The position numbers were made by a program, and so were the translations under genes. The notes below the pieces were generated by a model. It did not search any database. It was not told the origin of the DNA and saw only the letters and a list, made by a program, of their open reading frames with translations. 64,000 nucleotides of DNA from Bosea sp. AS-1 (lineage in GTDB: Bacteria; Pseudomonadota; Alphaproteobacteria; Rhizobiales; Beijerinckiaceae), in assembly GCF_002220095.1 (NCBI RefSeq), contig NZ_CP022372.1:1460501-1524500 (forward strand), read 5' to 3'. Positions 33,957 to 42,800 of the stretch are shown piece by piece; the stretch's first letter is position 1; the number at the start of each line of letters is the position of its first letter.

Positions 33957-34264
33957 ATCAAAACCTCAAATCGAGCTGTTTGCACGCGCATCTCAAGCGC
34001 TCTGGCATCGAGATAGCTGCAGCGTGCGGGAAGGCCTCATCGTGGTCTTGAAAAGGTTGCGGAGAGGTTGCGGGCTGCGAATCGCGTTCCGAACGACGCG
34101 AGCAGTGCCGATGCCGCAGCGAGAGCTGGCAGCATTGTTGACGTGGAGCGTGAAGGGCGGCCGTGGCGCTGAGAGCTGGCGGGGTTGGCCGTAATCGTTG
34201 CCCGAAAAAGAAAAAGGCCCGAACGGGCCATTTCTCTAACGTCTTGGCATGTCTCGGGAAATTT
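33957..34264. other. Gene-free 308-bp stretch before tRNA-Pro
   Basis: It holds the promoter side of the Gly/Tyr-rich protein and, at 34206-34230, the terminator of tRNA-Pro. No convincing ORF is seen on either strand; the short open frames have no ribosome site and no recognisable content. Confidence 0.5.
34206..34230 (-). terminator. Terminator of tRNA-Pro
   Basis: On the minus strand GGCCC-gttc-GGGCC followed by TTTTTCTTTTT (complement of 34216-34206), about 35 bp after the 3' end of the tRNA. Confidence 0.85.
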
Positions 34265-34341
34265 TGGTCGGAGTGGCAGGATTTGAACCTGCGACCCCCT
34301 CGTCCCGAACGAGGTGCTCTACCAGGCTGAGCCACACTCCG
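34265..34341 (-). tRNA. tRNA-Pro (anticodon CGG)
   Basis: 77 nt, CCA encoded. Acceptor CGGAGTG pairs with CACTCCG. The anticodon loop TTCGGGA gives CGG (reads CCG). The T arm is GCAGGTTCAAATCCTGC, as expected. Confidence 0.96.
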
Positions 34342-34500
34342 ATCAACTGGTGGCCGGCTTATAGCCAGCACCGCGCCGCGGCGCAACAGGCTGTTTGCAT
34401 GTTTCCGGCGGAAATCTTTCAAGGGGCTTCGACGGCACTGCGCAAGCCCCGCCAAGGCTGTTGCGCCGCGCGGCAGCGCGTTCTAGAAGGCGCGACGCAT

Positions 34501-34572
<72 letters not shown>

Positions 34573-35164
34573 CGATCTTCCTTTAAATCTCAGATTTCCT
34601 GCCCCCACGGGATCGGCGACGCGACCTGCCCTTGCGGCCGCAAGGCCGACATCACCCTGGCGTGCCATCACAGCCGCGACGCCTGAGCATGCACGGACCC
34701 ACGCAGAGTTCGTCACAAACACTGAAAAGATCTGCCAAGCAGCCTGTGGGGCCGCCAACTGATCGTGCCAGGTCGGCGGCTGCGGGTCCGACTGTCTCGC
34801 ACAGGACATTCATCGAGGCTCAGCGGCGTGAATCACTTTGGGGAATGGGCGGACTGTCCTCCCCAACGTTGCTGCCGGGCGGCGAACCGTCGAGCAGTGC
34901 TTTCCCTTGCCGCGAAAGCTGTATGGCCGCTCGGTGGATGCCGTGCGCCGTATTCGCGCCTTATTCGTCCCACTAAAAATAAGTCATACTGAGTCAATAC
35001 CTTGCAAAGCCATCGCTGAATTTGAGGTCGCGTTTTCGATCGGAGGGTAATGTCAAATTTATCGTGCGTTTTCCTGCCCACAACAATCCTTCAAAAATCG
35101 AAATAATACCAAAATGAATCCGGACTGTTCCCGAAATACGCGTTGCTGACTGAGGAGAAGATAC
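34573..35164. other. Gene-free 592-bp stretch with AT-enriched end
   Basis: No protein I trust on either strand. The last ~200 bp (about 34970-35150) are visibly richer in A+T than the rest of the window and contain a pair of direct repeats (see 35019-35073). I searched by eye for copies of the tRNA-Gln 3' end and for an integrase fragment and found neither. It most likely holds the regulatory region of the epimerase-glycosyltransferase trio. Confidence 0.55.
35019..35073 (+). promoter_or_regulatory. Direct repeats in the leader of the polysaccharide trio
   Basis: AATTT-gaggtc-GCGTTTTC (35019-35037) and AATTT-atcgt-GCGTTTTC (35056-35073). The GCGTTTTC halves are 36 bp apart, about 3.4 helical turns. 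This may be a regulator binding site; no -35/-10 pair stands out. Confidence 0.35.
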
Positions 35165-36172
35165 GTGATTGCCGTTGCCGACGCTCCGCTTCTTGACGGC
35201 ACCCGATGCCTGATCATGGGCGGCGGCGGCTTTCTGGGTGTCCATCTGGCCAATGCGCTCGCCCGCCAGGGCGCCGTGGTGCGCGCCTTCGGACGCCTGC
35301 CGGTCGACCCGCAAGACCTGGATGAACGGGTTCACTGGAGCAGCGGTCGTTTCGAGGATCCGGCAGCGGTCGCGGAGGCTGCCCAAGGGCAGGAGATCGC
35401 CTTCCATCTTCTGAGCAGTTCGGTGCCGGGGAGCCCCGGTCAATCCCCCGCGAGCGATCTCGAAACCAACGTCCTCGGCACGTTGCGATTCCTGGATATC
35501 TGCAACACCGCTGCGATCAGGAGAGTTGTCTTCGCATCGTCCGGCGGCACGGTCTACGGTCCGGCGGGAAGCCGTCCGATCCCGGAAACCGCGGCGACCC
35601 ATCCGATATCCGCCTACGGTGTCGGCAAGCTCGCGATCGAAAAATACCTCGGCCTGTATCACCACCTCTACGGGCTCGAATACGTCGCCTTGCGCATCGC
35701 CAACGCCTACGGACCGCGGCAATCCGTCCTGAAGCGGCAGGGTGTCGTCGCGGCGATGCTCGATCATGCCCTTTCCGGCAAGCCGCTCGAAATCTGGGGC
35801 AACGGCGAGGTCATCCGCGACTTCATTCACATCGACGATGTGGCGTCGGCCTTCCTCTGGGCTGCGACCTATGACGGCCCGCATCGCGTCATGAATGTCG
35901 GATCGGGGATCGGACTGAGCATCAACCAGGTAGCGAGCGACATCCAGGTCGTCACAGGGGTCCCCGACCTGCCGAGACATTACCGGGCGGGCCGGACTGC
36001 CGATGTGCCGGCCAATATCCTCGACATCTCGCTGATCACCCAGGAGACGCCCTGGCGGCCGAGGCGTGGCTGGATCGACGGCCTGCAGAACACCGCCCAG
36101 TGGATGGCGGCCAAAAGGCGGATACCGCTTTCCAGCGCGTCAGGGCACCGAAACAGCGCGGGAGCAGGGTGA
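35165..36172 (+). CDS. NAD-dependent epimerase/dehydratase (extended SDR)
   Basis: 335 aa. Rossmann loop MGGGGFLGVHLANAL (~20), SSGGTVYG (~125), catalytic YGVGK (~155) and the sugar-binding IANAYGPRQ (~180): a GalE-like nucleotide-sugar epimerase or dehydratase. GTG 35165 follows AGGAG by 8 nt. It overlaps the next gene by GTGA, so the two products are made together. The exact sugar is unknown; a 4-epimerase of a UDP- or dTDP-sugar is my guess. Confidence 0.88.
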   Translation: MIAVADAPLLDGTRCLIMGGGGFLGVHLANALARQGAVVRAFGRLPVDPQDLDERVHWSSGRFEDPAAVAEAAQGQEIAFHLLSSSVPGSPGQSPASDLETNVLGTLRFLDICNTAAIRRVVFASSGGTVYGPAGSRPIPETAATHPISAYGVGKLAIEKYLGLYHHLYGLEYVALRIANAYGPRQSVLKRQGVVAAMLDHALSGKPLEIWGNGEVIRDFIHIDDVASAFLWAATYDGPHRVMNVGSGIGLSINQVASDIQVVTGVPDLPRHYRAGRTADVPANILDISLITQETPWRPRRGWIDGLQNTAQWMAAKRRIPLSSASGHRNSAGAG

Positions 36173-38229
36173 CGGGGATGGATGTCCGGGCAGCCATCGT
36201 CATGCCCGCCTATGGGCAGCCCTGGCTGACAGCCGAGGCGCTTCACACGGCCCTGGCTCAGGTCACCGATTTCGATTTCGCGATCGTCATCGTCAATGAC
36301 GGCTGCCCTCATCCAGAGACGGATGAGGTTTGTCAGGCATTTGCGGCGGTTCATCCCGGGCGGATCTTCTATTTGCACAAGCGCAACGGAGGTTTGAGCG
36401 CCGCTCGAAATACCGGCATCGCGTTTGCACTGACGGCTTTTCCAAATCTCGAAGGCGTCTACTTCCTCGATTGCGACAACCGGATCGGCCCGCATCTCCT
36501 GCAGCGCCTCCTGACGGCTCTGCGCGACGCCGATGCAAATGTCGGCTGGGCCTACCCGGATGTCGACAAATTCGGCTTCGACGAATTCGCCGACACCTCG
36601 GGGCCCTATTCGGCGCTGGAGCATCTGTTCCGCAATTTCTGCGAGGCCGGCAGCATGGTTTCGCGGCGCATGCTCGACGCCGCCATCCGGTTCGATACCG
36701 GGATGCGCCAGGGCGTCGAGGATTGGGAGTTCTGGCTGCATGGCCTGGAATGCGGCTTTCGCGGTGTCCATGTGCCCGATGCCGGTTTCGCCTATCGCCG
36801 CCGGGGAGAGAGCATGCTGGTGGCGGCTCAGCCGGATTTCGTTCCGATCCTCCGCCATATCCGCGCGCGCCATCCGCGGCTGTTCCATGTCCGCAACGTC
36901 GTGTCGCTCGAAGCCGAGGCGCGGTCCCGTTACGCGGTCTATCACCCCGACACAGGGCTGGTTCGATGTTTCACCGAGATCGACAACGTCGCGATCCTGA
37001 CGCGTGACGACTACATCCGTCGGCTGCTGCGTGCGGAGCTGCGCCCGGCTTATGGCGACTGCCCCGGCCAGCTCGTCATCATGAACAGCACGCTCTTCGA
37101 CGGGCTCGCCTCGCAATCATTGCTCGCGGGGGTCTTGTGGACGCTGGAATGTGGGCTCTCCCGCTCGACCCTCGTCGCGTGCTCGGTTCGGAGACACCCG
37201 CGCGACAACCATCTCCTTGCCTGGGGCAACGGCACGATCGTGCAGGAGCGGACGGATTCATTCCGGTTGTCGCCCGACGCGATCCATGTTCTCGCGATGG
37301 AAGCGTCGTTCATTGCCGAGCATGCATCGCTTCGTGCGCTCGATCTGGCTGCGCTGCCCAGGCAGCACGGCAAGCGCCAGCATGCGATCGAGCTCGATCT
37401 CGCCTTGGCAGGAGCCCAAGCTGAGATCGTCCCAGTCGATGCAGGTTTCACGCGGCTGTGCCGGGATATCGCGGAGACCGGAGAAGGGGGCAACCCGGCG
37501 GACTGGAAATCGGTGGTGCCGAGCCGATACCGGCTGCAGGCAGGAGCGCCGCGCGATGTGTATCCGGACCTCTTCGACTTGCCATCGGTGTTCGCCTGCG
37601 GGTCGTCTGATGCCAACCCGTGCGCCGCTCTGGTGCTTGCCTCGGTGACACCCGAGAGCGTTGCGACGGCCGAGAGGCTGGCGCTGACATTCGTCGAAGA
37701 GGGCTGGAAGGTTCACCTCGTGACATTCGGAAAGGAACTCGCGCTGCCGCCGGAGCACACGGGACCCTTTTCGCAGATCATGACGTTGCCCTTGCCGGCG
37801 CTGCTGTCGCGTTCGCGGACACACGCCTATCAAGGCACGCGGATGCCCCGTTTCGAGCAACTGGACATGAATGACGCCATCGCGACCTTGGCCGGCTATC
37901 ACCGTGTCGTCTCGGTGGATGGCGGGATATCGCACACGTTGATGGGGCCCCTGCGCCGCCTGAAGGTGGAGACATGGGCGCTGCTGGGATTCTGCGAGCA
38001 GGATCAGACAGCGGGCGCGCTGGTAAACGCTTCCGCCGCCTTCGAGCAGGCCTATACCCATATCGTTGTGAGAGACGTCGAGATCGCGAGCTTATGCCGA
38101 GCCTTTGGCATGCCGCACGCAAAGATGCGGTATTGGCCCGATCACGGCGCCGACCTCGCTTCTGACGCGCTCGGGCTCGCGCCTCTTATGGCGAGCGTGC
38201 CGGCTCAGAAGCTGAAGCAGGCTGTCTGA
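36169..38229 (+). CDS. Two-part glycosyltransferase: GT2 domain plus unassigned C-terminal half
   Basis: 686 aa. The N-terminal ~270 residues form a GT-A/GT2 transferase: VMPAYGQPW (~11), VNDGCPHPETD (~43), RNGGLSAARNTGIA (~72), the metal motif region FLDCDNRIG (~100) and EDWEFW (~185). The remainder (~280-686) has no domain I can name; VSVDGGISHTLMGP near 585 recalls the nucleotide-sugar site of GT9/heptosyltransferase-like enzymes, which is tentative. GTG 36169 has GGAG upstream and overlaps the epimerase stop; ATG 36178 is an alternative. No membrane segment. Confidence 0.8.
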   Translation: MTGMDVRAAIVMPAYGQPWLTAEALHTALAQVTDFDFAIVIVNDGCPHPETDEVCQAFAAVHPGRIFYLHKRNGGLSAARNTGIAFALTAFPNLEGVYFLDCDNRIGPHLLQRLLTALRDADANVGWAYPDVDKFGFDEFADTSGPYSALEHLFRNFCEAGSMVSRRMLDAAIRFDTGMRQGVEDWEFWLHGLECGFRGVHVPDAGFAYRRRGESMLVAAQPDFVPILRHIRARHPRLFHVRNVVSLEAEARSRYAVYHPDTGLVRCFTEIDNVAILTRDDYIRRLLRAELRPAYGDCPGQLVIMNSTLFDGLASQSLLAGVLWTLECGLSRSTLVACSVRRHPRDNHLLAWGNGTIVQERTDSFRLSPDAIHVLAMEASFIAEHASLRALDLAALPRQHGKRQHAIELDLALAGAQAEIVPVDAGFTRLCRDIAETGEGGNPADWKSVVPSRYRLQAGAPRDVYPDLFDLPSVFACGSSDANPCAALVLASVTPESVATAERLALTFVEEGWKVHLVTFGKELALPPEHTGPFSQIMTLPLPALLSRSRTHAYQGTRMPRFEQLDMNDAIATLAGYHRVVSVDGGISHTLMGPLRRLKVETWALLGFCEQDQTAGALVNASAAFEQAYTHIVVRDVEIASLCRAFGMPHAKMRYWPDHGADLASDALGLAPLMASVPAQKLKQAV

Positions 38230-39812
38230 TGATCCTTCAAGCCAGCTCCAGCTCCTTTCCGGCGCTCTACTCCGCTGAGCCCAAGATCATCAGCATGGGT
38301 TCGCTGGAAGCGTCCGCTTCAACTGCCGCAGCCCCCACGGCCGTGCGCTGGTATGGGTGCGAACTGGTCGAAGGCGACCGATATCTTCTGACCGAATGCG
38401 GGGAGAGTGCGCACAGCTTGTCGCCGCCCCCATGCCCGCTGGAGGTTCCGCCAACGAATGTCTGGGCCTTGTGGACGCCCGACCCGGCCAGGGAACAATC
38501 GTTGCTCGCATTGCAGGCGTGGTGGGCCAGGGCAGGAGGCTCGGAGACGCCTATCCCCGTCGTTGTGGGGAGCAGAGCGGATCTCGATGCCGCCCTGCTC
38601 GAAAGGTCCCTGCGCGAAACGTACAGATTGCAACAGAGCAACCAGCAGCTGATGCGGGATCTGGCGGCCCTGCGGGAAAGCTGGACCCATCATGTCCGCA
38701 TCCCGCCGGAAGTGGAGGAGCTTATCTCCACTTTGCGGATCGGCCGACCACATCTGATCTTCAACAGCCCTCTTCCCAGCCATGAGGTCGATGTGCCCGA
38801 TGCGGCCAGACCCGGCGTTCCGGGCGTGGAGCAATGCCTGACGCAGCGGCTGCCGTGCTCCGCAAGAGGTTGGCTCGGGGTCGATCTGCATATTGCCGAT
38901 CCGGGACGGGGCGCCGGCGTTCTGTATGCGCAGGTCGAGGCTGTGGATGTCGGAACGGTCCTGGCACGGTGGTGCGTGCCCTTCGATCTTCTTTCCAGCG
39001 GATGGCTGCCGCTGCGTCTGCCCAGCGCGTCGTCGCAGACGTCCCGCTCTTTGACGCTAAAGCTCTGGGCCGATGGTGGCGAGGCGCCGCCCCGTCTGTC
39101 GACCTCGCCGACCGGTCTCCTGCACGAGTACCGCTTCGATCCACAAAGTCCCGCTCGCCCGGCTGGTCATGACGCTTTCGAGATGCTTGCGCTCCAATTG
39201 TGGGGCGGATTGCCGGGCGTTCGCTATTTCGCCGCCAAAGGTGATGACGAAATCCTGCGTGGTTCCGGTACCGTGGTCCCCATCCCCGCCCCGGTCGTTG
39301 CCAAGGTCGCGCTGACGCGGGAGCAGACGGCGACTTATCCGGTGTTTGGATACATGGATCCCGGAAAAGTCCTCCTGCGTCCTCTCAAGACGACTGCCTC
39401 GGCTGCCGTCATCTGCCTGCCTGCGACGTCGGGGCTGATCGAGGTTTCGTGCGAGGCGATGATCGACGACAAGCGCTGCCGGACGCGACGCCTCGGCGCG
39501 CGGCTGGTCGTCACCCCTCGTGGGATCGGCCCGGATGAGGCCGAAGCGGGTCGGAATGTGCTCGCAGCGACTGAATGGGTCGAGCTGAACGAGCCGCTGG
39601 TGCCATCGCGCCTGCTCGCACGGCTGCCGGCCGCGCAGAATATTCCGGTCGATCTTCATCTCTTCACGCGCCTGCCTGAACCGGGTCCGATCCCGCCTCA
39701 TGCCCGCGTGGTATTCGGTCGTTTCGAAGCCGAGAGTCATGCGGAAACGACCTGGGACATGGCAGCTGTTCTGCCTGTCGCGGGTGGGCGTACCGACCTG
39801 CGGTCTGCTTAA
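38229..39812 (+). CDS. Protein of unknown function, third gene of the polysaccharide trio
   Basis: 527 aa. No family recognised with certainty; it may belong to the DUF6212 group. There is a helical, coiled-coil-like stretch (~125-155: RETYRLQQSNQQLMRDLA) between two beta-rich parts, no signal peptide and no membrane segment. Its ATG overlaps the stop of the glycosyltransferase (TGATG 38227-38231), so it is coupled to it. The context suggests a partner in transferring or exporting a glycan, but nothing in the sequence shows a catalytic site. Confidence 0.75.
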   Translation: MILQASSSSFPALYSAEPKIISMGSLEASASTAAAPTAVRWYGCELVEGDRYLLTECGESAHSLSPPPCPLEVPPTNVWALWTPDPAREQSLLALQAWWARAGGSETPIPVVVGSRADLDAALLERSLRETYRLQQSNQQLMRDLAALRESWTHHVRIPPEVEELISTLRIGRPHLIFNSPLPSHEVDVPDAARPGVPGVEQCLTQRLPCSARGWLGVDLHIADPGRGAGVLYAQVEAVDVGTVLARWCVPFDLLSSGWLPLRLPSASSQTSRSLTLKLWADGGEAPPRLSTSPTGLLHEYRFDPQSPARPAGHDAFEMLALQLWGGLPGVRYFAAKGDDEILRGSGTVVPIPAPVVAKVALTREQTATYPVFGYMDPGKVLLRPLKTTASAAVICLPATSGLIEVSCEAMIDDKRCRTRRLGARLVVTPRGIGPDEAEAGRNVLAATEWVELNEPLVPSRLLARLPAAQNIPVDLHLFTRLPEPGPIPPHARVVFGRFEAESHAETTWDMAAVLPVAGGRTDLRSA

Positions 39813-39976
39813 GCCCAGCAACCACGCTCGACGCTGTGTCCGCGGAGCCTGACGGATGCTGCTGGCCGCATGTTTGGTAAGCCGGCGCGCCTGCCTGTGG
39901 CAAAGATGGCAGAGCCGTGCGATGCGATGAGCCGGCGGTTGGAACCTGGCCGCTTCGAACGAGGAAGCGACACGGC

Positions 39977-40939
39977 ATGATTCTGGTCTGCGGCGAAGCC
40001 CTGGTCGATCTCTTCGTTGCCGCGCCGCAAGGAGGCGAAATGCCGGCGCGGGCCGTTGCCGGCGGCTCGCCCTTCAACCTCGCGACGGGCCTTGCCCGTC
40101 TCGGTGTGCCGGCTGCATTCCTCGGCGGGCTCTCGCGCGATCGTTTCGGCGCGTTCCTGGCGCAGCGGCTGGCGGACGAGGGTGTTGATCGGCGGTTCCT
40201 GGCGCGGAGCGATCGGCCGACGACGATCTCCGCCATCGTCACGGCATCCGACGGGCAGCCGGGCTATTCCTTCCATGGCGAAGGCGCTGCCGACCGCTGG
40301 CTGGAGCCAGCCGATCTGCCGGCCATGCTGCCACCAGAGGTCGAGGCGCTGGCCTTCGGTTCTTATACGTTGGCTGTCGAGCCCGTTGGTTCGACGCTTG
40401 CGGCACTCGCGGCGCGCGAGGCTGGCCGGCGGGTCATCAGCATCGATCCCAATCTGCGTCCCATGGTGGTTGGGGACATGGTCCGCTGGGCCGAGGCTGC
40501 GGAGCGGTTCTACCGGGTGGCCACCATCGTCAAGGCAAGCGACGAGGACGTCCGGATCGCTTGGGACGGGCAACGTTCGATCCAGGAAGCTGCGGCCTAC
40601 TGGATTGGCCTCGGCGCCGGGCTGGTCGTCATCACCGAAGGAGCGGGCGGGGCGACCGCCTTCTGCAGGGCAGGGCAGGTTTCCGCGCCGGGGCATGCTG
40701 TCCAGGTCGTCGATACGGTGGGGGCGGGCGACAGTTTCCACGCGGCCCTGCTGGCGCGGCTGGCACAAACGGGGCGACTGAGGCCGGACGCCGTCGCGAC
40801 GCTCGACCTGGAGGCGTTGGCGGATCTGCTCGCCTATGCCACCGCTGCAGCAGCCGTGACGGTCACGCGGCGTGGCGCCGACCTGCCGTCCAGAACCGAA
40901 GTGGATGGCTATTTCCGGCAGGGCCGGGCACAGGGCTGA
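39977..40939 (+). CDS. PfkB-family carbohydrate kinase (fructokinase-like)
   Basis: 320 aa. N-terminal CGEALVDLF, GGSPFNLATGLARLG (~33, first PfkB signature area) and the ATP/catalytic block DTVGAGDSFHAALL (~250, catalytic Asp). It phosphorylates a free sugar, fructose being the commonest. I chose ATG 39977; the 20 residues upstream in frame do not resemble the family. A single gene between the trio and the efflux operon. Confidence 0.9.
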   Translation: MILVCGEALVDLFVAAPQGGEMPARAVAGGSPFNLATGLARLGVPAAFLGGLSRDRFGAFLAQRLADEGVDRRFLARSDRPTTISAIVTASDGQPGYSFHGEGAADRWLEPADLPAMLPPEVEALAFGSYTLAVEPVGSTLAALAAREAGRRVISIDPNLRPMVVGDMVRWAEAAERFYRVATIVKASDEDVRIAWDGQRSIQEAAAYWIGLGAGLVVITEGAGGATAFCRAGQVSAPGHAVQVVDTVGAGDSFHAALLARLAQTGRLRPDAVATLDLEALADLLAYATAAAAVTVTRRGADLPSRTEVDGYFRQGRAQG

Positions 40940-41020
40940 GGCTGCCGCAGGCGTCGCTTTCCTTCGCCGGCTGCGACACCGCGTCACGGCTGAGCTGTTT
41001 CCGGGCGCCTGCGTTGGCGA

Positions 41021-41056
41021 TTGGCAGGGCTAAGCAAGCATAATATATACATGCTT
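41021..41056 (+). promoter_or_regulatory. Promoter and operator of the MarR-EmrAB operon
   Basis: TTGGCA (41021-41026), 17-nt spacer, TATATA (41044-41049): a near-ideal sigma-70 promoter. It overlaps the inverted repeat AAGCAT-N9-ATGCTT (41036-41056). Predicted transcription start is about 41056, so the mRNA would start at or next to the ATG at 41057. Confidence 0.65.
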
Positions 41057-41536
41057 ATGACCAGCAAGCCTAAGATGCCGCCGCCGACCGTGGGCTTCCT
41101 GCTCCACGACGTCGCACGTCTCTTGCGCAAGCGTTTCGAGCAGCATGCACGTGATTTCGGGCTGACCCGCTCGCAATGGCAGGTGCTCGCCTATCTCGAC
41201 CGCAACGCCGGCATCCAGCAGGGGGCGCTGGCCGAGCTGATGGATGTCGAGCCGATCACCGTCGGGCGCATCCTCGACAAGCTCGAGAGTTGCGGGCTGG
41301 CGGAGCGCCGGCCGCATGCCACCGACCGACGCATCTGGCAGCTCTACCTGACCGAGAAGGCCGGGCCGAAGCTGGCCGAGATGCGGGCGCTCGGCGAGCT
41401 GACGCGCGCAGAGGCTTTCGGCGACATTCCGGCAGCCCAGCGGGAGCAGCTGCTCGACACGCTGGAACGGATGAAAACGAATCTCACGGCCGCCTGCCAG
41501 ATGCCGGCGACCGAAAGGCAGGCACGAAATGGATGA
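41057..41536 (+). CDS. MarR-family regulator of the efflux operon
   Basis: 159 aa. Winged helix-turn-helix: LTRSQWQVLAYLDRNAG, then QGALAELMDVEPITVGRILD (~45-75) and the wing with DRRIWQLYLTEKA. As in the mprA/emrR-emrAB operons, the regulator gene comes first and probably represses its own promoter through the palindrome at 41036. ATG 41057 or ATG 41051 could start the protein; no Shine-Dalgarno sequence is present, so the message may be leaderless. It overlaps the next gene by 8 bases. Confidence 0.9.
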   Translation: MTSKPKMPPPTVGFLLHDVARLLRKRFEQHARDFGLTRSQWQVLAYLDRNAGIQQGALAELMDVEPITVGRILDKLESCGLAERRPHATDRRIWQLYLTEKAGPKLAEMRALGELTRAEAFGDIPAAQREQLLDTLERMKTNLTAACQMPATERQARNG

Positions 41537-42788
41537 TGCAGCCCGAAAGGCCGAAACGACGGCCCGAGCCGTAGCCGATGACGAGGCCGAGCCCGGTTCC
41601 CCAAGCAATGTGACGGAGATCAGGCGCCTCGAACCGAAGACTTCTCCGCAGGCTGAGACCGTCGCGAAGGAGGCGCCGGAGACGCAAGCCGCCCTGCCGT
41701 CGCAGGTCACCCCGACGGCGACGCCGCGCCATCGACGCAACCGCACACGGAGCATCCTGTTCGCGCTCCTGCCGGTCGCGCTGGTCGTCGGCGGCTATTA
41801 CTACGTTGCGGGTGGGCAGGTGATGTCGACCGACAACGCCTATGTGCAGGCCGATATCCTCGGCATCTCGACCGATGTCGCCGGCATCGTCAGCGAGATC
41901 GATGTCCGCGACAACCAGACCGTGAAAGCCGGCGACGTGCTGTTCCGGCTCGACGACAAGCAGTTCCGTTTCGCGCTGGAGCGGGCCGATGCGCAGATCG
42001 GCGTGGTCCGCAACGATCTCGAAGCGCTGAAGGCCAGCTACAAGGGCATGCAGAGCCAGATCGAGCAGGCCCATACCGACATCGCCTTCTACGAGACCGC
42101 CTTCAAGCGCCAGCAGGACCTCGCGACCAAGTCGGTGGCCTCGCAGGCGACCTACGATCAGGCCAAACACGACCTCGACAGCGCCCGGCTGAAGCTCGCC
42201 CAGCTCGAAAGCCAGCTCGCCGGCATCGCCGCCAGCCTGAACGGCAAGCCCGATGCGCCGGTCGAGGAGCATCCGCGCTACAAGGACGCGGTCGCGGCGC
42301 GCGCCGAGGCGCAGCGCCAGCTAGACCATACGACGGTGCGCGCGCCGATGAATGGCGTCGTCACCAATGTGCCTTCGCTGCAGAAGGGCCAGTATCTCGC
42401 CGAGGCGACCAACGCCTTCAGCCTGGTCTCGACCGACCATGTCTGGATCCAGGCCAATCCGAAGGAAACCGAGCTCACCTGGGTGAAGCCCGGTCAGAAG
42501 GCCGAGGTCTATGTCGACACCTATCCCGACGCCGTGTGGAAGGGCTCGGTAGACAGCATCAGCCCGGCCTCGGCCGCGAGCTTCTCGCTGCTGCCGGCGC
42601 AGAACACCAGCGGCAACTGGGTCAAGGTCGTGCAGCGGATCGCGATGCGGGTGAAGATCGAGACGCCGGCCGACGAACCGCAACTGCGTGCCGGCATGAG
42701 CGTCACGCTCGATGTCGACACCGGCCATGCGCGCGGCCTGCCAAGCTTCATTTCCGACGCCTTCGGCAAGAGCAAGAACAGCAAGTAA
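41529..42788 (+). CDS. emrA: HlyD/EmrA-family membrane fusion protein
   Basis: 419 aa. A long charged cytoplasmic start (1-70), one membrane segment (~76-93: ILFALLPVALVVGGYYYVAG), then the periplasmic adaptor: first lipoyl half (NAYVQADILGISTDVAGIV), coiled-coil hairpin (~150-240), second lipoyl half (TVRAPMNGVVTNVPSLQKGQ) and a beta-barrel. It should link EmrB to an outer-membrane channel. Typical substrates are hydrophobic toxins and uncouplers. Confidence 0.92.
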   Translation: MDDAARKAETTARAVADDEAEPGSPSNVTEIRRLEPKTSPQAETVAKEAPETQAALPSQVTPTATPRHRRNRTRSILFALLPVALVVGGYYYVAGGQVMSTDNAYVQADILGISTDVAGIVSEIDVRDNQTVKAGDVLFRLDDKQFRFALERADAQIGVVRNDLEALKASYKGMQSQIEQAHTDIAFYETAFKRQQDLATKSVASQATYDQAKHDLDSARLKLAQLESQLAGIAASLNGKPDAPVEEHPRYKDAVAARAEAQRQLDHTTVRAPMNGVVTNVPSLQKGQYLAEATNAFSLVSTDHVWIQANPKETELTWVKPGQKAEVYVDTYPDAVWKGSVDSISPASAASFSLLPAQNTSGNWVKVVQRIAMRVKIETPADEPQLRAGMSVTLDVDTGHARGLPSFISDAFGKSKNSK

Positions 42789-42800
42789 GCGAGGCCTGCC

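Noticed and set aside
34632..34976. 114-residue open frame between tRNA-Gln and the epimerase gene
   Set aside because: No ribosome site, low-complexity translation and overlapping open frames in all directions; looks like random high-GC sequence.
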